Numbered from the stretch's first letter, positions 8,545 to 20,754 are shown. The stretch: 64,000 bases of DNA from Geothrix rubra (GCF_030268065.1 NZ_BSDD01000003.1:248001-312000), one strand, 5' to 3'. Program-made: numbers and translations. Notes: generated by a model from the letters alone, not told the origin.

Positions 8545-9206
8545 ACGAACCTTCCGTTGCGCTCGTCACGGGCGCCAGCCGCGGCCTGGGCCGGGAGGTG
8601 GCCCTGCGCCTCCTGGCCCGGGGCTACACCGTGATCGCGGGGATGCGGAGCCCCGAGCCGCTCATGGACCTGGAGATCCTGACGCTCGACGTGGCCGACG
8701 AGGGTTCCGTCCGCGCCGCCGCGGAGGCCGTGCGGACGCGCCACGGCCGACTCGACGTCCTGGTGAACAACGCGGGTGTCCTGCTGGACGCCCACCTGGG
8801 AGTGCTGGAGGTGGACGGCGACACCTTCCGGCGCACGCTGGAGACCAACGTCCTCGGCGCCCTGCGGATGGCCCAGGCCTTCGCGCCGATGATGCCGCCG
8901 GGCGCCCGCATCGTGAACGTGAGCAGCGGGGGCGGCCAGCTCAGCGAGCCCTCCACCTGGGCCCCGGCCTACTGTGTCTCCAAGACGGCCCTCAACGCCG
9001 TCACCGTGCAGCTGGCCGAGGCCCTGAAATCCCGCGGCATCGCCGTGAACGCCGTCTGCCCGGGCTGGGTGCGCACGGACATGGGCGGGCCCGAGGCCCC
9101 CCGCAGCCTGGGCCAGGGCGCGGCCAGCATCCTGTGGGCCATCACCGAGGCCGGGCCTGAGGTCACCGGCGGCTTCTGGCGGGACGGCAAGCCGGTCGCC
9201 TGGTAG
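8541..9206 (+). CDS. Short-chain dehydrogenase/reductase
   Basis: This 221-residue classical SDR has TGASRGLG (about 10-17) for cofactor binding, VNNAG (about 76-80), a catalytic Ser in VNVSSGGG (about 126-133) and YCVSK as the YxxxK catalytic pair (about 148-152). PGW after the Lys and a GG.W end are typical. The sequence resembles carbonyl-reductase-type SDRs such as CBR1-like enzymes that reduce small carbonyls. It is co-translated with the upstream NAD(P)-binding protein and followed by the cupin gene 22 bp on. The substrate cannot be assigned. Confidence 0.88.
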   Translation: MNEPSVALVTGASRGLGREVALRLLARGYTVIAGMRSPEPLMDLEILTLDVADEGSVRAAAEAVRTRHGRLDVLVNNAGVLLDAHLGVLEVDGDTFRRTLETNVLGALRMAQAFAPMMPPGARIVNVSSGGGQLSEPSTWAPAYCVSKTALNAVTVQLAEALKSRGIAVNAVCPGWVRTDMGGPEAPRSLGQGAASILWAITEAGPEVTGGFWRDGKPVAW

Positions 9207-9228
9207 AGGGCTGGATTACCATGGGGCC

Positions 9229-9564
9229 ATGCGGATCGACGCCCTCCGGGATCTCCCTGTCACGCCCCTCGGCCCGGGCACGGCCATCGAGAAGTGCCTG
9301 CTGGTCGGCCCGGGGGTCGTGCCGCACCTCCAGCAGTTCGTCCGGGCCACCTTCCAGCCGGGCCAGGTCGCCCCGGTCCACGCCCATGCGGATTGGACCG
9401 AGGTGTTCTACATCGAGTCCGGCGCAGGCACCCTGACCGTCGAAGGAACCTCCCATGCGCTCCGGCCCGGCGTGACCTTCCGCGTGGATCCGGGGGAGCA
9501 CCACGAGATCACCAGCGCACCGGATTCCGAACTGGTGGTCGTCTACGTCTCCGTGAAGGCCTGA
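9229..9564 (+). CDS. Small cupin-domain protein
   Basis: The 111-residue single cupin has both metal-binding motifs: PVHAHADWTEVFYIESG (about 48-64), giving two His and the Glu, and a second DPGEHHEI (about 88-95) giving the third His. Such one-domain cupins bind a divalent metal and serve as small dioxygenases, isomerases or sensors. It is one base from the hemerythrin-like gene and co-directional with the two reductases before it. The small operon may deal with reactive carbonyls or oxygen stress, but no substrate can be named. Confidence 0.82.
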   Translation: MRIDALRDLPVTPLGPGTAIEKCLLVGPGVVPHLQQFVRATFQPGQVAPVHAHADWTEVFYIESGAGTLTVEGTSHALRPGVTFRVDPGEHHEITSAPDSELVVVYVSVKA

Positions 9565-9565
9565 A

Positions 9566-10063
9566 ATGGGATCTTCCGGGCCGGGTCCCGGGCCGTCCCC
9601 CCTCACGGCCCGCCTGGCGGCTGACCATGGCGAGATCGACGGCCTGATCCACCAGGCCACGGAGGCCTTCGGGCGTGGATCCCCGGGGGAGGCCCACGCG
9701 ACGCTCGATCGCCTCTGGATGCGCCTCGCGGTCCACATCCGGGCCGAGCACAGGGTGCTGTTCCCCGCGCTCTCGGAGGTCCGCCCCGATCTGCGGGCCT
9801 CCCTCGGGCTGCTTCGGGCGGACCACGACGGTTTCATGGCCACCCTGGCGGGTGCGGTGAAGGCCCTGGAGGGCCTCCCCCAGGATCTGGAGAGCGCCCG
9901 CGCGGCCCTGGAAGCCGTCCGGAAGCGCCTGGCCCCCCATAACCGCCTCGAGGAGGAGCGGATCTACCCAGCGGCCGGAACGCTCCCGCCGGCCCTCCAG
10001 GTCGACCTCCTGGAGGCGGTGTCCCGGGAACTGGCGGCGCTCCCGGCCCGCTACACCCGTTGA
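9566..10063 (+). CDS. Hemerythrin HHE-domain protein
   Basis: The 165-residue protein is a four-helix hemerythrin-like bundle. The His/Glu ligands of a di-iron site are visible as ADHGEIDGLIH (about 19-29), HIRAEHRVLFPAL (about 55-67), RADHDGFM (about 83-90) and PHNRLEEERIYPA (about 122-134). HHE proteins bind oxygen or nitric oxide, or act in iron-sulfur repair (RIC/YtfE type). The ATG begins one base after the cupin stop. The gene ends three bases before the convergent arylamine acetyltransferase. The role is probably oxygen or nitrosative stress handling. Confidence 0.87.
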   Translation: MGSSGPGPGPSPLTARLAADHGEIDGLIHQATEAFGRGSPGEAHATLDRLWMRLAVHIRAEHRVLFPALSEVRPDLRASLGLLRADHDGFMATLAGAVKALEGLPQDLESARAALEAVRKRLAPHNRLEEERIYPAAGTLPPALQVDLLEAVSRELAALPARYTR

Positions 10064-10066
10064 CGG

Positions 10067-10855
10067 TCAGCCCTCGAAGGCCCTGAAGCGCGCCCCCTCG
10101 GGGACGTCGAGGCCGAAGACCTCCCTCAGGGTGGGGATCACCTCGTCGGGGGCCAGCTCCCTGCCCTCCACGGCGTCTCCCCGGATCTCGGCGTAGGCCC
10201 GGTTGCGGAGGATGCGGCGCACGTCGGGACCGGGCAGCTGGGCCGTGAGGGTCCTCACGAACCGCGACTCCGGGTGGGTGCTGGTGTAGTGGTTGGCCAT
10301 CTCGTAGTCCACGGCGAACCGTTCCTCGGGCAGGAAGGCGTAGAGGTCCTCCCAGGTCCCCAGCCGGAGGGACTGGAGCACCCGCAGCCCGCCCTCGTCC
10401 ACCACCCGGTACGTGCTCTGGAACTGGGCATGGGCAAGGCCATCCAGGGGCACTGGATGGAGCAGGCCCTCCCCCCCGAAGCCCACGTCGGCGAGCCAGT
10501 GCAGGCCGGCCAGCCGGACCAGCAGCAGCATGTGGGTGCGGGGCAGCACCTCCAGCGTCCCGTACCGCACCCGGGCCTCGCAGGGCAGGACCTCGAAGCC
10601 GAGGGCCCGCAGCGCCGCCAGGAAGAGGGTGTTCTGCTCGAAGCAGTACCCCCCGCGCCGCCGCCTGACCAGCTTGTCCTGGAGCGAGGCGAGGTCGATC
10701 CGGATGGGCAGGCCCATCTGCACATCCAGGTTCTCGAAGGGGATGGTGGTGGCGTGGGCCAGGTGGAGGGCCTGCAGCGTGGCCAGGTCGGGGCGCGCCT
10801 CGCCCTGGAATCCGATGCGGCGGAAGTAGGTCTGCAGGTCAAGCCCGTCGCTCAT
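10067..10855 (-). CDS. Arylamine N-acetyltransferase
   Basis: The 262-residue enzyme transfers acetyl from acetyl-CoA to arylamines or hydrazines. The Cys-His-Asp triad is intact: Cys71 in RRGGYCFEQN, His108 in RTHMLLLV and Asp123 in WLADVGFGG. The N-terminal AHATTIPFENLD (about 34-45) is also typical. Length is normal for bacterial NATs. Its ATG overlaps the stop of the upstream DinB-fold gene (ATGA), so the pair is co-translated. Physiological substrates of bacterial NATs vary and cannot be read from the sequence. Confidence 0.95.
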   Translation of the reverse strand: MSDGLDLQTYFRRIGFQGEARPDLATLQALHLAHATTIPFENLDVQMGLPIRIDLASLQDKLVRRRRGGYCFEQNTLFLAALRALGFEVLPCEARVRYGTLEVLPRTHMLLLVRLAGLHWLADVGFGGEGLLHPVPLDGLAHAQFQSTYRVVDEGGLRVLQSLRLGTWEDLYAFLPEERFAVDYEMANHYTSTHPESRFVRTLTAQLPGPDVRRILRNRAYAEIRGDAVEGRELAPDEVIPTLREVFGLDVPEGARFRAFEG

Positions 10856-11340
10856 GCCCTGCCCTCCCAGGCGGCGAGGTTCCGGCGGATCTGGGCCGTG
10901 TGGAGTTCCAGATGTGCGGCGTAGTTCCGGAGCCAGTCGTCGGTGCCGTAGGCCCCGCTCTGCGTGTGCCGGCCCAGGCGGCCCCAGGCCTCCTCGGGCA
11001 CCCGGTCCAGCGTGGCGGAGGTGTGGGCCCGCACGGTCTCGATCAAACGCAGGGCCAGGTCAGGGTCCGCGGCGGCATAGTCGAACCGCCGGGCCCACTC
11101 GTTCTCGTCGTAGCCCACGATGAGCGGATCGCGCTCGGCCAGCAGGAGACGGATGCGGATGGCGGCGTAGGTCTCCGAATCCGCGCAGTGGACCACCACC
11201 TCCTGGGCGCTCCACCGCCCCTCGCTGGGACGCCAGGACCGGGCCGCCGCGGGCACCTCCAGCCAGGCCTGCCGGAGGAGGGCCGGCCCCGTGCGGTACC
11301 GTTCGAGAAGGGCGGTTCGGGCGGGGGCATCCAGGGACAT
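10852..11340 (-). CDS. DinB/YfiT-fold putative metal-dependent enzyme
   Basis: The 162-residue four-helix protein carries the DinB-2 pattern: WSAQEVVVHCADSE (about 43-56) with a first His, and a C-terminal YAAHLELHTAQIRRN (about 140-154) supplying the other two His ligands of a likely divalent metal site. Relatives include thiol transferases and the YfiT hydrolase. Its stop overlaps the NAT start. A second member of the superfamily is encoded at 24592. The specific reaction is unknown. Confidence 0.8.
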   Translation of the reverse strand: MSLDAPARTALLERYRTGPALLRQAWLEVPAAARSWRPSEGRWSAQEVVVHCADSETYAAIRIRLLLAERDPLIVGYDENEWARRFDYAAADPDLALRLIETVRAHTSATLDRVPEEAWGRLGRHTQSGAYGTDDWLRNYAAHLELHTAQIRRNLAAWEGRA

Positions 11341-11437
11341 GGGCTCTCCGCTTCCAGGATGGCCGGACGACGCGGAAAATAAAGCCTCATGTCACGAGGT
11401 CTTTGTGGTTGGATGGACCTCATCTTCCGGAGGTCCC

Positions 11438-13135
11438 ATGCGCGTCCCGACGACTTGCCTCGCCCTGGCGCTCGTCCTCCTGCCCCTGCGGGCCGGTGAC
11501 CGCGTGACCGGCCAGGCCTTCGCCACCCGCTCGGAGGTGGCAGCCCAGCACGGCATGGCCTGCACCAGCCAGCCCCTGGTCACCCAGATCGCCCTGGATG
11601 TGCTGAAACGCGGCGGCTCCGCCGTGGACGCGGCCATCGCGGCGGACGCGGCCCTGGGCCTCATGGAGCCCACGGGCTCGGGCATGGGCGGCGACCTCTT
11701 CGCCCTCGTGTGGGACGCCAAGACGAGGAAGCTCTACGGCCTGAACGCCAGCGGGCGCTCGCCGAAGGCCCTCACCCTCGCGCACTTCAAGGAGCTCGGC
11801 CTCACCCACATCCCGCCCCACGGTCCCCTGCCCGTCTCCGTCCCGGGCTGCGTGGACGGCTGGTTCGAGCTGCACGGGAAGTTCGGCAAGCTGCCCATGA
11901 CGGAGGTGCTGGCCCCCGCCATCCGCTACGCCCGGGAGGGCTTCCCGGTGTCCGACCTCATCGCCTACTACTGGGACCGCAGCGTGCCCGCGTTGGGCAA
12001 GTACCCCGGCTTCCTGGAGACCTTCACGGTGGACGGCAAGCGCGGCCCCCGCAGCGGCGAGGTCTTCCGCAACCCCCGCCTCGCCAACACCCTGGAGATG
12101 GTGGCCAAAGGCGGCCGGGACGCCTTCTACCAGGGCGAGATCGCCCGAAAGATCGCCGCCTACATGAAGGCGCAGGGCGGGTTCCTGAGCTATGACGACC
12201 TGGCCGCCCACCACTCGGAGTGGGTGCAGCCCCTCTCTGTGAACTACCGCGGCTACGACGTCTGGGAGCTGCCCCCCAACGGCCAGGGCATCGCGGCCCT
12301 GCAGATGCTGAACATCCTCGAGGGCTACGACTTCTCGAAGATCCCCTTCGGCAGCCCGCGCCACGTCCATCTCTTCACCGAGGCCAAGAAGCTGGTCTTC
12401 GAGGACCGGGCGAAGTTCTACGCCGATCCCGCCTTCGCCAAGGTGCCCGTGGCCTGGCTGCTCTCCAAGGACTACGCCGCCCAGCGGCGGGCCCTCATCA
12501 ACGAGACCCGCGCCTCCCGGCGGCTGGAGGCGGGCCATCCGCCCCTGAAGGAGGGCGACACCATCTACCTCACCACCGCCGATGGGCAGGGCAACATGGT
12601 GAGCCTCATCCAGAGCAACTACCGCGGCATGGGCAGCGGCATGACGCCCGGCGACCTGGGCTTCTGCCTCCAGGATCGCGGCGAGCTGTTCACGCTGGAG
12701 GAGGGCCAGGCCAATACCTACGCGCCGGGCAAGCGGCCCTTCCACACCATCATCCCGGCCTTCATCACCAAGGACGGCGAGCCCTTCCTCAGCTTCGGCG
12801 TCATGGGCGGCGAGTTCCAGCCCATCGGCCACGTGCAGATCGTCATGGACCTCGTCGACTTCCACATGGACGCCCAGGAGGCCGGGGACGCCCCGCGCAT
12901 GAGCCACGACGGGTCCCCCGAGCCCACCGGCGAGAAGGGGAGGCTGCCCGGCACCATCCAGCTGGAGAGCGGCTTCCCCTACGAGACGGTGCGCGCCCTC
13001 ATGGACATGGGCCATGGCGTGGGCTGGATGCTGGGCGGCTACGGCGGCTACCAGGGCATCCGCTGGGATCCGAAGCAGAAGGTCTACTTCGGCGCCAGCG
13101 AGAGCCGCAAGGACGGGCAGGCGGCGGGGTACTAG
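11438..13135 (+). CDS. Exported gamma-glutamyltransferase-family protein
   Basis: The 565-residue Ntn-hydrolase has a signal peptide (about 1-20) and the GGT large-subunit start GMACTSQPLVTQIALDVL, where most members strip or transfer gamma-glutamyl groups from glutathione in the periplasm. The probable autocleavage site is GDT|IYLTT (about 370), with Thr as nucleophile, followed by NMVSLIQSNY and a GSGM segment. The PFHTIIPAF and FGVMGGEFQP motifs also fit. The sequence resembles the YwrD-like branch rather than classical GGT, so substrate preference may differ. ATG at 11438 follows a CGGAGG site. Confidence 0.9.
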   Translation: MRVPTTCLALALVLLPLRAGDRVTGQAFATRSEVAAQHGMACTSQPLVTQIALDVLKRGGSAVDAAIAADAALGLMEPTGSGMGGDLFALVWDAKTRKLYGLNASGRSPKALTLAHFKELGLTHIPPHGPLPVSVPGCVDGWFELHGKFGKLPMTEVLAPAIRYAREGFPVSDLIAYYWDRSVPALGKYPGFLETFTVDGKRGPRSGEVFRNPRLANTLEMVAKGGRDAFYQGEIARKIAAYMKAQGGFLSYDDLAAHHSEWVQPLSVNYRGYDVWELPPNGQGIAALQMLNILEGYDFSKIPFGSPRHVHLFTEAKKLVFEDRAKFYADPAFAKVPVAWLLSKDYAAQRRALINETRASRRLEAGHPPLKEGDTIYLTTADGQGNMVSLIQSNYRGMGSGMTPGDLGFCLQDRGELFTLEEGQANTYAPGKRPFHTIIPAFITKDGEPFLSFGVMGGEFQPIGHVQIVMDLVDFHMDAQEAGDAPRMSHDGSPEPTGEKGRLPGTIQLESGFPYETVRALMDMGHGVGWMLGGYGGYQGIRWDPKQKVYFGASESRKDGQAAGY

Positions 13136-13228
13136 GCAAGCCGGACTCGCCACGCACCCCGAGGTTCCTGGCGACATCCCAGCCTGCTGCGGACTCCCAA
13201 AGCGGCTCTCTTTCCTGCCCCCGAGGGG

Positions 13229-13234
13229 TAGAAT
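13229..13234 (+). promoter_or_regulatory. -10-like element before acnB
   Basis: TAGAAT lies 40 bases upstream of the acnB start, matching the -10-like hexamer seen before several genes here. No good -35 hexamer stands 16-18 bases upstream, so this is a weak call. Confidence 0.35.
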
Positions 13235-13273
13235 GGGGGTTCGGACCGCGCCGGGCGGCGCACTCTGGGGGAG

Positions 13274-15856
13274 ATGACCGTGCTTCAAGCCTACCGTCAA
13301 CACGTCGCCGAACGCGCCATCCAGGGCATTCCCGCCCTTCCCCTGACCGAGGCCCAGACCCACGAGCTGGTCGATCTCCTCATGGCTCCGCCCGCCGGCG
13401 AGGAGGCCTTCCTCCTGGAGCTCCTGGTCCACCGCGTCCCCGCGGGCGTGGATGACGCCGCCCGCGTGAAGGCCGGCTTCCTCGATGCCGTGGCCAAGGG
13501 CAAGGAGGCCTGCCCCCTGGTGAGCCGGGAGAAGGCCACGGAGCTGCTGGGCACCATGCTGGGCGGCTTCAACGTGAAACCCCTCATCGACCTGCTGGAC
13601 GACGCCAAGGTCGGCGCCCTGGCCGCCGAGGGCCTGAAGAAGACCCTCCTCATCTTCGACGCCTTCGGGGATGTGAAGGCCAAGGCAGACAAGGGCAATG
13701 CCCACGCCAAGGCCGTGCTGCAGAGCTGGGCCGAGGCCGAGTGGTTCACCAGCCGGCCCGAGGTGCCCCAGAGCCTCACCGTCACCATCTTCAAGGTGTC
13801 CGGCGAGACCAACACGGATGACCTCTCCCCCGCGCCGGACGCCTGGAGCCGACCCGACATCCCGCTCCACGCCCTGGCCATGCTGAAGAACCCCCGCCCC
13901 GGCATCGAGCCCGACGAGCCCGGCAAGGTGGGCCCGCTCAAGCAGCTGGAGGCCCTCAAGGCCAAGGGCCACCTCATCGCCTACGTGGGCGACGTGGTGG
14001 GCACCGGCTCCAGCCGCAAGTCCGCCACCAACTCCGTGCTGTGGTTCACGGGCGAGGACATCCCCTTCGTGCCCAACAAGCGCTTCGGCGGCGTCTGCCT
14101 GGGCTCCAAGATCGCCCCCATCTTCTACAACACCATGGAGGACGCCGGCGCCCTGCCCATCGAGCTGGACGTCTCCAAGATGGAGATGGGCGACGTGGTG
14201 GAGCTGCGCCCCTACGAGGGCAAGGCCCTGAAGAACGGCCAGGTCGTCGCCGAGTTCAAGGTGAAGTCCGACGTGCTCTTCGACGAGGTCCGCGCCGGCG
14301 GCCGCATCCCCCTGATCATCGGCCGCGGCCTCACCGCCAAGGCCCGGCAGGCCCTGGGCCTGCCCGCCTCCACGGTCTTCCGCCTGCCCGCCGTCCCGAA
14401 GGACACCGGCAAGGGCTTCAGCCTGGCGCAGAAGATGGTGGGCCGCGCCTGCGGCGTGACGGGCATCCGCCCCGGCACCTACTGCGAGCCGAGGATGACC
14501 ACCGTGGGCTCCCAGGACACCACGGGCCCCATGACCCGCGACGAGCTGAAGGACCTCGCCTGCCTCCAGTTCTCCGCCGACATGGTGATGCAGTCCTTCT
14601 GCCACACCGCGCCCTACCCGAAGCCGGTGGATGTGAAGACCCACCGCGAGCTGCCCCCCTTCATCACGAACCGCGGCGGCGTGTCCCTGAACCCCGGCGA
14701 CGGCGTCATCCACAGCTGGCTGAACCGCCTGCTGCTGCCCGACACCGTGGGCACCGGCGGCGACTCTCACACCCGCTTCCCCATCGGCATCTCCTTCCCC
14801 GCGGGCTCGGGCCTGGTGGCCTTCGCGGCCGCCACGGGCGTCATGCCCCTGGACATGCCCGAGTCCGTGCTGGTGCGGTTCAAGGGTGAGCTGCAGCCCG
14901 GCGTCACGCTGCGGGATCTCGTGAACGCCATCCCCTACTACGCCATCCAGCAGGGCCTGCTGACCGTGGAGAAGAAGGGCAAGAAGAACGTCTTCAGCGG
15001 CCGCATCCTCGAGATCGAGGGGCTGCCGAAGCTGAAGGTGGAGCAGGCCTTCGAGCTCTCCGACGCCTCCGCCGAGCGCTCCGCCGCGGGCTGCACCGTG
15101 CGGCTCGACAAGGAGCCGATCATCGAATACATGACGTCGAACATCACGCTCATGAAGTGGATGATCGCCAACGGCTACGAGCACCGGGAGACGCTGGAGC
15201 GCCGCATCAAGGCCATGGAGGCCTGGATCGCGAAGCCCGAGCTGCTGGCGCCGGACGCCGACGCCGAGTACGCCGCCGTCATCGAGATCGACCTGGCGGA
15301 CGTCAAGGAGCCCCTGGTGGCCTGCCCCAACGATCCCGACGACATCAAGAAGCTGTCGGACGTGGCCGGGGACAAGATCGACGAGGTGTTCATCGGCTCC
15401 TGCATGACGAACATCGGCCACTTCCGGGCCGCCGGGAAGCTGCTGGACGGCAAGACCGACGTGCCCACCCGCCTGTGGATCGCGCCCCCCACGAAGATGG
15501 ACGCCTACGTCCTCACCCAGGAGGGCTACTACGGCATCCTGGGCCGCACCGGCGCCCGCATGGAGATGGCCGGCTGCTCGCTGTGCATGGGCAACCAGGC
15601 CCAGATCCGCAAGGGCAGCACGGCCATGTCCACCTCCACCCGCAACTTCCCCAACCGCCTGGGCATCGACACCCGGGTGTACCTCGGCTCCGCGGAGCTG
15701 GCCGCCATCTGCGCCCTGCTCGGCCGGATCCCCACCGTGGCGGAGTACATGGAGCAGATCGGCATCGTCGGCAAGAAGGCCGCCGACATCTACCGCTACA
15801 TGAACTTCGACCAGATCCCCGACTTCCGGGAGGTTGCGGACACGGTGAAGCTCTAG
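13274..15856 (+). CDS. acnB: Bifunctional aconitate hydratase 2 / 2-methylisocitrate dehydratase
   Basis: The 860-residue protein has the AcnB architecture: an N-terminal HEAT-like domain (about 1-155), the swivelling domain next ([15 protein letters not shown], about 177-191; [16 protein letters not shown]), then the catalytic iron-sulfur domains. Cluster Cys motifs are visible in [14 protein letters not shown] (about 712-725) and CSLCMGNQA (about 770-778). It interconverts citrate and isocitrate in the TCA cycle and may also handle 2-methylisocitrate. Length is standard (E. coli AcnB 865). A GGGGGAG site precedes the ATG. A stable hairpin follows. Confidence 0.97.
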   Translation: MTVLQAYRQHVAERAIQGIPALPLTEAQTHELVDLLMAPPAGEEAFLLELLVHRVPAGVDDAARVKAGFLDAVAKGKEACPLVSREKATELLGTMLGGFNVKPLIDLLDDAKVGALAAEGLKKTLLIFDAFGDVKAKADKGNAHAKAVLQSWAEAEWFTSRPEVPQSLTVTIFKVSGETNTDDLSPAPDAWSRPDIPLHALAMLKNPRPGIEPDEPGKVGPLKQLEALKAKGHLIAYVGDVVGTGSSRKSATNSVLWFTGEDIPFVPNKRFGGVCLGSKIAPIFYNTMEDAGALPIELDVSKMEMGDVVELRPYEGKALKNGQVVAEFKVKSDVLFDEVRAGGRIPLIIGRGLTAKARQALGLPASTVFRLPAVPKDTGKGFSLAQKMVGRACGVTGIRPGTYCEPRMTTVGSQDTTGPMTRDELKDLACLQFSADMVMQSFCHTAPYPKPVDVKTHRELPPFITNRGGVSLNPGDGVIHSWLNRLLLPDTVGTGGDSHTRFPIGISFPAGSGLVAFAAATGVMPLDMPESVLVRFKGELQPGVTLRDLVNAIPYYAIQQGLLTVEKKGKKNVFSGRILEIEGLPKLKVEQAFELSDASAERSAAGCTVRLDKEPIIEYMTSNITLMKWMIANGYEHRETLERRIKAMEAWIAKPELLAPDADAEYAAVIEIDLADVKEPLVACPNDPDDIKKLSDVAGDKIDEVFIGSCMTNIGHFRAAGKLLDGKTDVPTRLWIAPPTKMDAYVLTQEGYYGILGRTGARMEMAGCSLCMGNQAQIRKGSTAMSTSTRNFPNRLGIDTRVYLGSAELAAICALLGRIPTVAEYMEQIGIVGKKAADIYRYMNFDQIPDFREVADTVKL

Positions 15857-15870
15857 CCCCACGCCCTTGA

Positions 15871-15908
15871 CCGGGACCCCGGATCGCCTCGGCGGCCCGG
15901 GGTCCCGG
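15871..15908 (+). terminator. GC-rich hairpin after acnB
   Basis: A perfect 12-bp stem (CCGGGACCCCGG at 15871-15882, CCGGGGTCCCGG at 15897-15908) with a 14-base loop lies 14 bases past the acnB stop. It has no T-run, so it may terminate poorly or stabilise the acnB transcript end. Confidence 0.6.
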
Positions 15909-15940
15909 CCTGCAGGCTGGGCCAGGCCCCTGACCTGTGG

Positions 15941-15946
15941 TATGCT
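15941..15946 (+). promoter_or_regulatory. -10-like TATGCT before ribH
   Basis: TATGCT stands 40 bases upstream of the ribH start, just after the acnB hairpin. A similar TATGCT lies at 16965-16970 before accB. Matching -35 boxes are weak, so both are tentative. Confidence 0.35.
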
Positions 15947-15986
15947 CCTCAGTCCGAGCAAGCCAACCACCTTTCGGGGGGTTCCC

Positions 15987-16472
15987 ATGGGGATCTTTGA
16001 GGGCCACATCCGCGTGCACGAGGGCGACCGCTTCGCGCTGGTGGCCTCGCGCTGGAACGACTTCATCGTGGAGCGCCTCGTCGAGGGCGCCAAGGACTGC
16101 ATCCTCCGCCACGGCGGCCACGACGAGCAGATGGACCTCATCCGCGTCCCCGGCAGCTTCGAGCTGCCCCAGGCCGCCCAGCTGGCGGCCCGGAGCGGAC
16201 GCTATGCAGGCGTGGTGGTGCTGGGCTCCGTCATCCGTGGCGGCACGCCCCACTTCGACATGATCGCCGCCGAGGTCACCAAGGGCTCCGCCCAGGTGGC
16301 CCTGGACACCAACGTGCCCCTCACCTTCGGCGTGCTCACCACGGATTCCGTGGAGCAGGCCATCGACCGCGCCGGCGCCAAGATGGGCAACAAGGGCTGG
16401 GAAGCCGCCCAGAGCCTCCTCGAGATGGTGGACCTGGGCCACGCCCTCAAGGGTTCGAAGGGACGTAAGTAG
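15987..16472 (+). CDS. ribH: 6,7-dimethyl-8-ribityllumazine synthase
   Basis: The 161-residue enzyme condenses ribitylamino-pyrimidinedione with dihydroxybutanone phosphate in riboflavin synthesis. Recognisable segments are [19 protein letters not shown] (about 18-36), the [12 protein letters not shown] loop (about 52-63), [15 protein letters not shown] (about 79-93) with the catalytic His, and [17 protein letters not shown] (about 113-129). It is directly followed by nusB with no gap, an arrangement common in many bacteria. Upstream is a GGGGGTT site and a -10-like TATGCT at 15941. Confidence 0.97.
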   Translation: MGIFEGHIRVHEGDRFALVASRWNDFIVERLVEGAKDCILRHGGHDEQMDLIRVPGSFELPQAAQLAARSGRYAGVVVLGSVIRGGTPHFDMIAAEVTKGSAQVALDTNVPLTFGVLTTDSVEQAIDRAGAKMGNKGWEAAQSLLEMVDLGHALKGSKGRK

Positions 16473-16940
16473 ATGGGTGTCCGCCGACGGGGGCGCGAGT
16501 ACGCGCTCCAGATGCTCTACGCCATGGACGTGACCGGCTACCAGCCGGACCAGGTCTTCGCGGGCTTCTACGCCATCCAGGACCTGAACCGCGATGCCTT
16601 CTACTACGCCCGGCGGCTGGTGGACGGCGTGCACGGCCACCTGGAGGAGATCGACACCGCCCTGGCCCGGTACGCCGAGCACTGGAAGATCCACCGCATG
16701 GCCGTGGTGGACCGGAACCTCCTCCGCCTGGGCCTCTACGAGCTCATGTTCGTGAAGGAGATCCCCTTCCCCATCGTCATCAACGAGGCGCTGGAGATCG
16801 TGAAGGAGTTCAGCGACCAGGAAGGCACGCAATTCCTGAATGGCATCCTCGATGCCGCGCGGAAAGAATTCCGGGCGGAAGAAACCGGCCCCCGAAGCCG
16901 CCGGAAGGCGGAAGTCCCCGAGCCTGACGAAGAATCCTGA
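16473..16940 (+). CDS. nusB: Transcription antitermination factor NusB
   Basis: This 155-residue all-helical protein binds boxA RNA with NusE (S10) for antitermination of rRNA operons. The pattern RRRGREYALQMLYAMD at the start, DRNLLRLGLYELMF (about 79-92), and PFPIVINEALEIVKEFS followed by FLNGILD are characteristic. The ATG is the base after the ribH stop, so the two are coupled. A Lys/Arg/Glu-rich tail (about 133-155) extends past the family core. Confidence 0.96.
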   Translation: MGVRRRGREYALQMLYAMDVTGYQPDQVFAGFYAIQDLNRDAFYYARRLVDGVHGHLEEIDTALARYAEHWKIHRMAVVDRNLLRLGLYELMFVKEIPFPIVINEALEIVKEFSDQEGTQFLNGILDAARKEFRAEETGPRSRRKAEVPEPDEES

Positions 16941-17009
16941 GATCCCTGGCCCCAGGGGGTTTGCTATGCTCGTTCCCTTCCCCCGAACGGTCCGTACGCT
17001 GGAGTTTCC

Positions 17010-17561
<552 letters not shown>

Positions 17562-17564
17562 GCC

Positions 17565-18998
<1,434 letters not shown>

Positions 18999-19031
18999 CC
19001 CCCGGGGCCAGCGCCTCCCCGCCCTCCGGGC

Positions 19032-20612
19032 TCACAGGCGGAACTGGGCGACGTCCCGAGCCAGGTCCTCGGAGATCCGGGCCAGCTCGGCGGAGGTCCG
19101 GCTGATCTCCTGGACCGTGGCGGACAGCTGCTGGGTGGCCGCGGCGTTCTGGCCCACCTCCCTGGACGTCTCCTCCACCCGACGGGCCACCTCACCGGAG
19201 GTGTTCGACTGTTCCTCGGTGGCGACGCCGATCTGCTGGACCATGCGCTCCATGGTCTCGATGGATTCGTGGATCCGCCCCATCTGACCCAGCGTGGACG
19301 TGACGGCCTCGGTGCCCTGGCCCACTGTCTCGTGGGTCTCCTGGATCAGGCTTTCGATCTCCAGGGAGGCCTGGCGGCTCCGCTCGGCCAGCTTCCGGAC
19401 CTCCTCCGCCACCACGGCGAACCCCTTGCCGTTCGCCCCGGCCTTGGCGGCCTCGATGGCGGCGTTCAGGGAAAGCAAGTTCGTCTGCCGGGCGATCTCC
19501 TGGATCACTCCCACGGCCTTGGCGATGCTCGCCGTGGCCTGGCGGATCCGGTCCATGCCCTCCGCAGCCTCCCGGCCGCCCTGCTGGCCCTCCTGGGTCG
19601 CGGCCACGGCCAGGTTCGACTGCTCCACGGAGGCCTTCACGTTCGAGGCCACCTGCTGGACGCTGGCGGAGAGCTGGAGGATGGCCGAGGCCATCTGTTC
19701 CGTCGTGGCATGGACAGTCTCGCTGCTGCGCGCGATCTGGTCGGTCGCTGCAGACATCTGCTCCGAGGAGGCCGACAGCTCCGTGGCCCCGCTCGCGACC
19801 GAGGAGGCAGCCTGGGCCATCCGGGCGATGGTCTGCCGGAGCTGGCGAAGCATCCCGTTCAGCGACTCGGCCAGCCGCCCGATCTCGTCCTTGGTGTCGA
19901 CGCTGGCCTCCACCCTGAGATCGCCGCCGGCCGCCGCCTCGAGCACTCCCACGAAGGACCGGATGGGACGCGTGATGCTCCAGGTGATGGTGATGGCCGC
20001 GAAGGCCCCCGCCAGCACCGCCACCGAGGCCAGGACCACCAGCGAGACCACCGCCGTGCGGTGGGCCTCCTCCGCCTTCTGGTTGGCTTCGGCCAGCCGG
20101 TCGCCCGTGAGCCGCGCCATCTCGCCCATCCGGGTTATCCAGGCGTTGTTGCTGTGCCGGGCCTCGCCCAGGAGGAGCGCCGCGGCCTCCTTCCGCTTCC
20201 CGTCCGCGGCCAGGGCCAGGGCCTGCTTGTTCAGGGCCAGGGCCTTCTCCCGGTCCTCCGCCATGCGCGCGAAGAGCGCCTTGGCCTCGTCGGAGAGGAG
20301 CAGGGCCTGGAGCTGCGAGGCGGCCTCGGCATAGGCGGTCCGGGCCGTCTCCAGGCGTTGCTGGGTGGCCGCCACCTCGGCCGGGTCCTCGGTCAGGAGG
20401 AGGGTGCGGAGGTGGACCTGGATGGACTGGGTCTGGAACTGCATGGTGGTCGCCAGGTATTGCTCGCGGCTGTAGACCCGGACGATCCGGTTCAAGTTCT
20501 CCCCCATGGTCTGGACCTGCACCAGCGCCAGGCCCACGGCGAGGACCAGGAGTCCGAGGACGAAGCCGAAGGCCAGCCCAAGGCGGCGGCCGATCCGGAT
20601 TGATTTCAGCAT
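19032..20612 (-). CDS. Methyl-accepting chemotaxis protein
   Basis: The 526-residue chemoreceptor has membrane helix 1 (about 12-34) and a helical periplasmic sensor of the four-helix-bundle type (about 35-195). Helix 2 (about 196-220) is followed by a HAMP domain starting [10 protein letters not shown], and a long cytoplasmic signalling domain. The hairpin tip is present: [20 protein letters not shown], then [18 protein letters not shown]. The protein would signal to CheA/CheW, encoded elsewhere. The ATG at 20612 has an AGGAG site. The ligand is unknown. There is no C-terminal pentapeptide tether. Confidence 0.94.
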   Translation of the reverse strand: MLKSIRIGRRLGLAFGFVLGLLVLAVGLALVQVQTMGENLNRIVRVYSREQYLATTMQFQTQSIQVHLRTLLLTEDPAEVAATQQRLETARTAYAEAASQLQALLLSDEAKALFARMAEDREKALALNKQALALAADGKRKEAAALLLGEARHSNNAWITRMGEMARLTGDRLAEANQKAEEAHRTAVVSLVVLASVAVLAGAFAAITITWSITRPIRSFVGVLEAAAGGDLRVEASVDTKDEIGRLAESLNGMLRQLRQTIARMAQAASSVASGATELSASSEQMSAATDQIARSSETVHATTEQMASAILQLSASVQQVASNVKASVEQSNLAVAATQEGQQGGREAAEGMDRIRQATASIAKAVGVIQEIARQTNLLSLNAAIEAAKAGANGKGFAVVAEEVRKLAERSRQASLEIESLIQETHETVGQGTEAVTSTLGQMGRIHESIETMERMVQQIGVATEEQSNTSGEVARRVEETSREVGQNAAATQQLSATVQEISRTSAELARISEDLARDVAQFRL

Positions 20613-20748
20613 GCAGGAACTCCTTTGAAGTTGGGGCCCGGAGGGCATGTCCAAAAACCATCGGAGGATCCGGCCGCGGGATTAAGCCGCGTTGAAACAC
20701 CTGGATGGGGCCGGGGCCCGGACCGGGCAAGGACTGCAGGATTCCCGC

Positions 20749-20754
20749 TAGACT
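20749..20754 (+). promoter_or_regulatory. -10-like element before tRNA-Thr
   Basis: TAGACT lies 8 bases upstream of the mature tRNA-Thr 5' end. The same octamer GCTAGACT precedes tRNA-Arg at 55391. The -35 region is not convincing. Confidence 0.5.

Noticed and set aside
11420-16141. 1573-residue minus-strand reading frame
   Set aside because: It lies antisense to ggt and acnB, is rich in His/Gly/Ala/Val low-complexity words and matches no domain; it is a shadow caused by GC-rich third positions.
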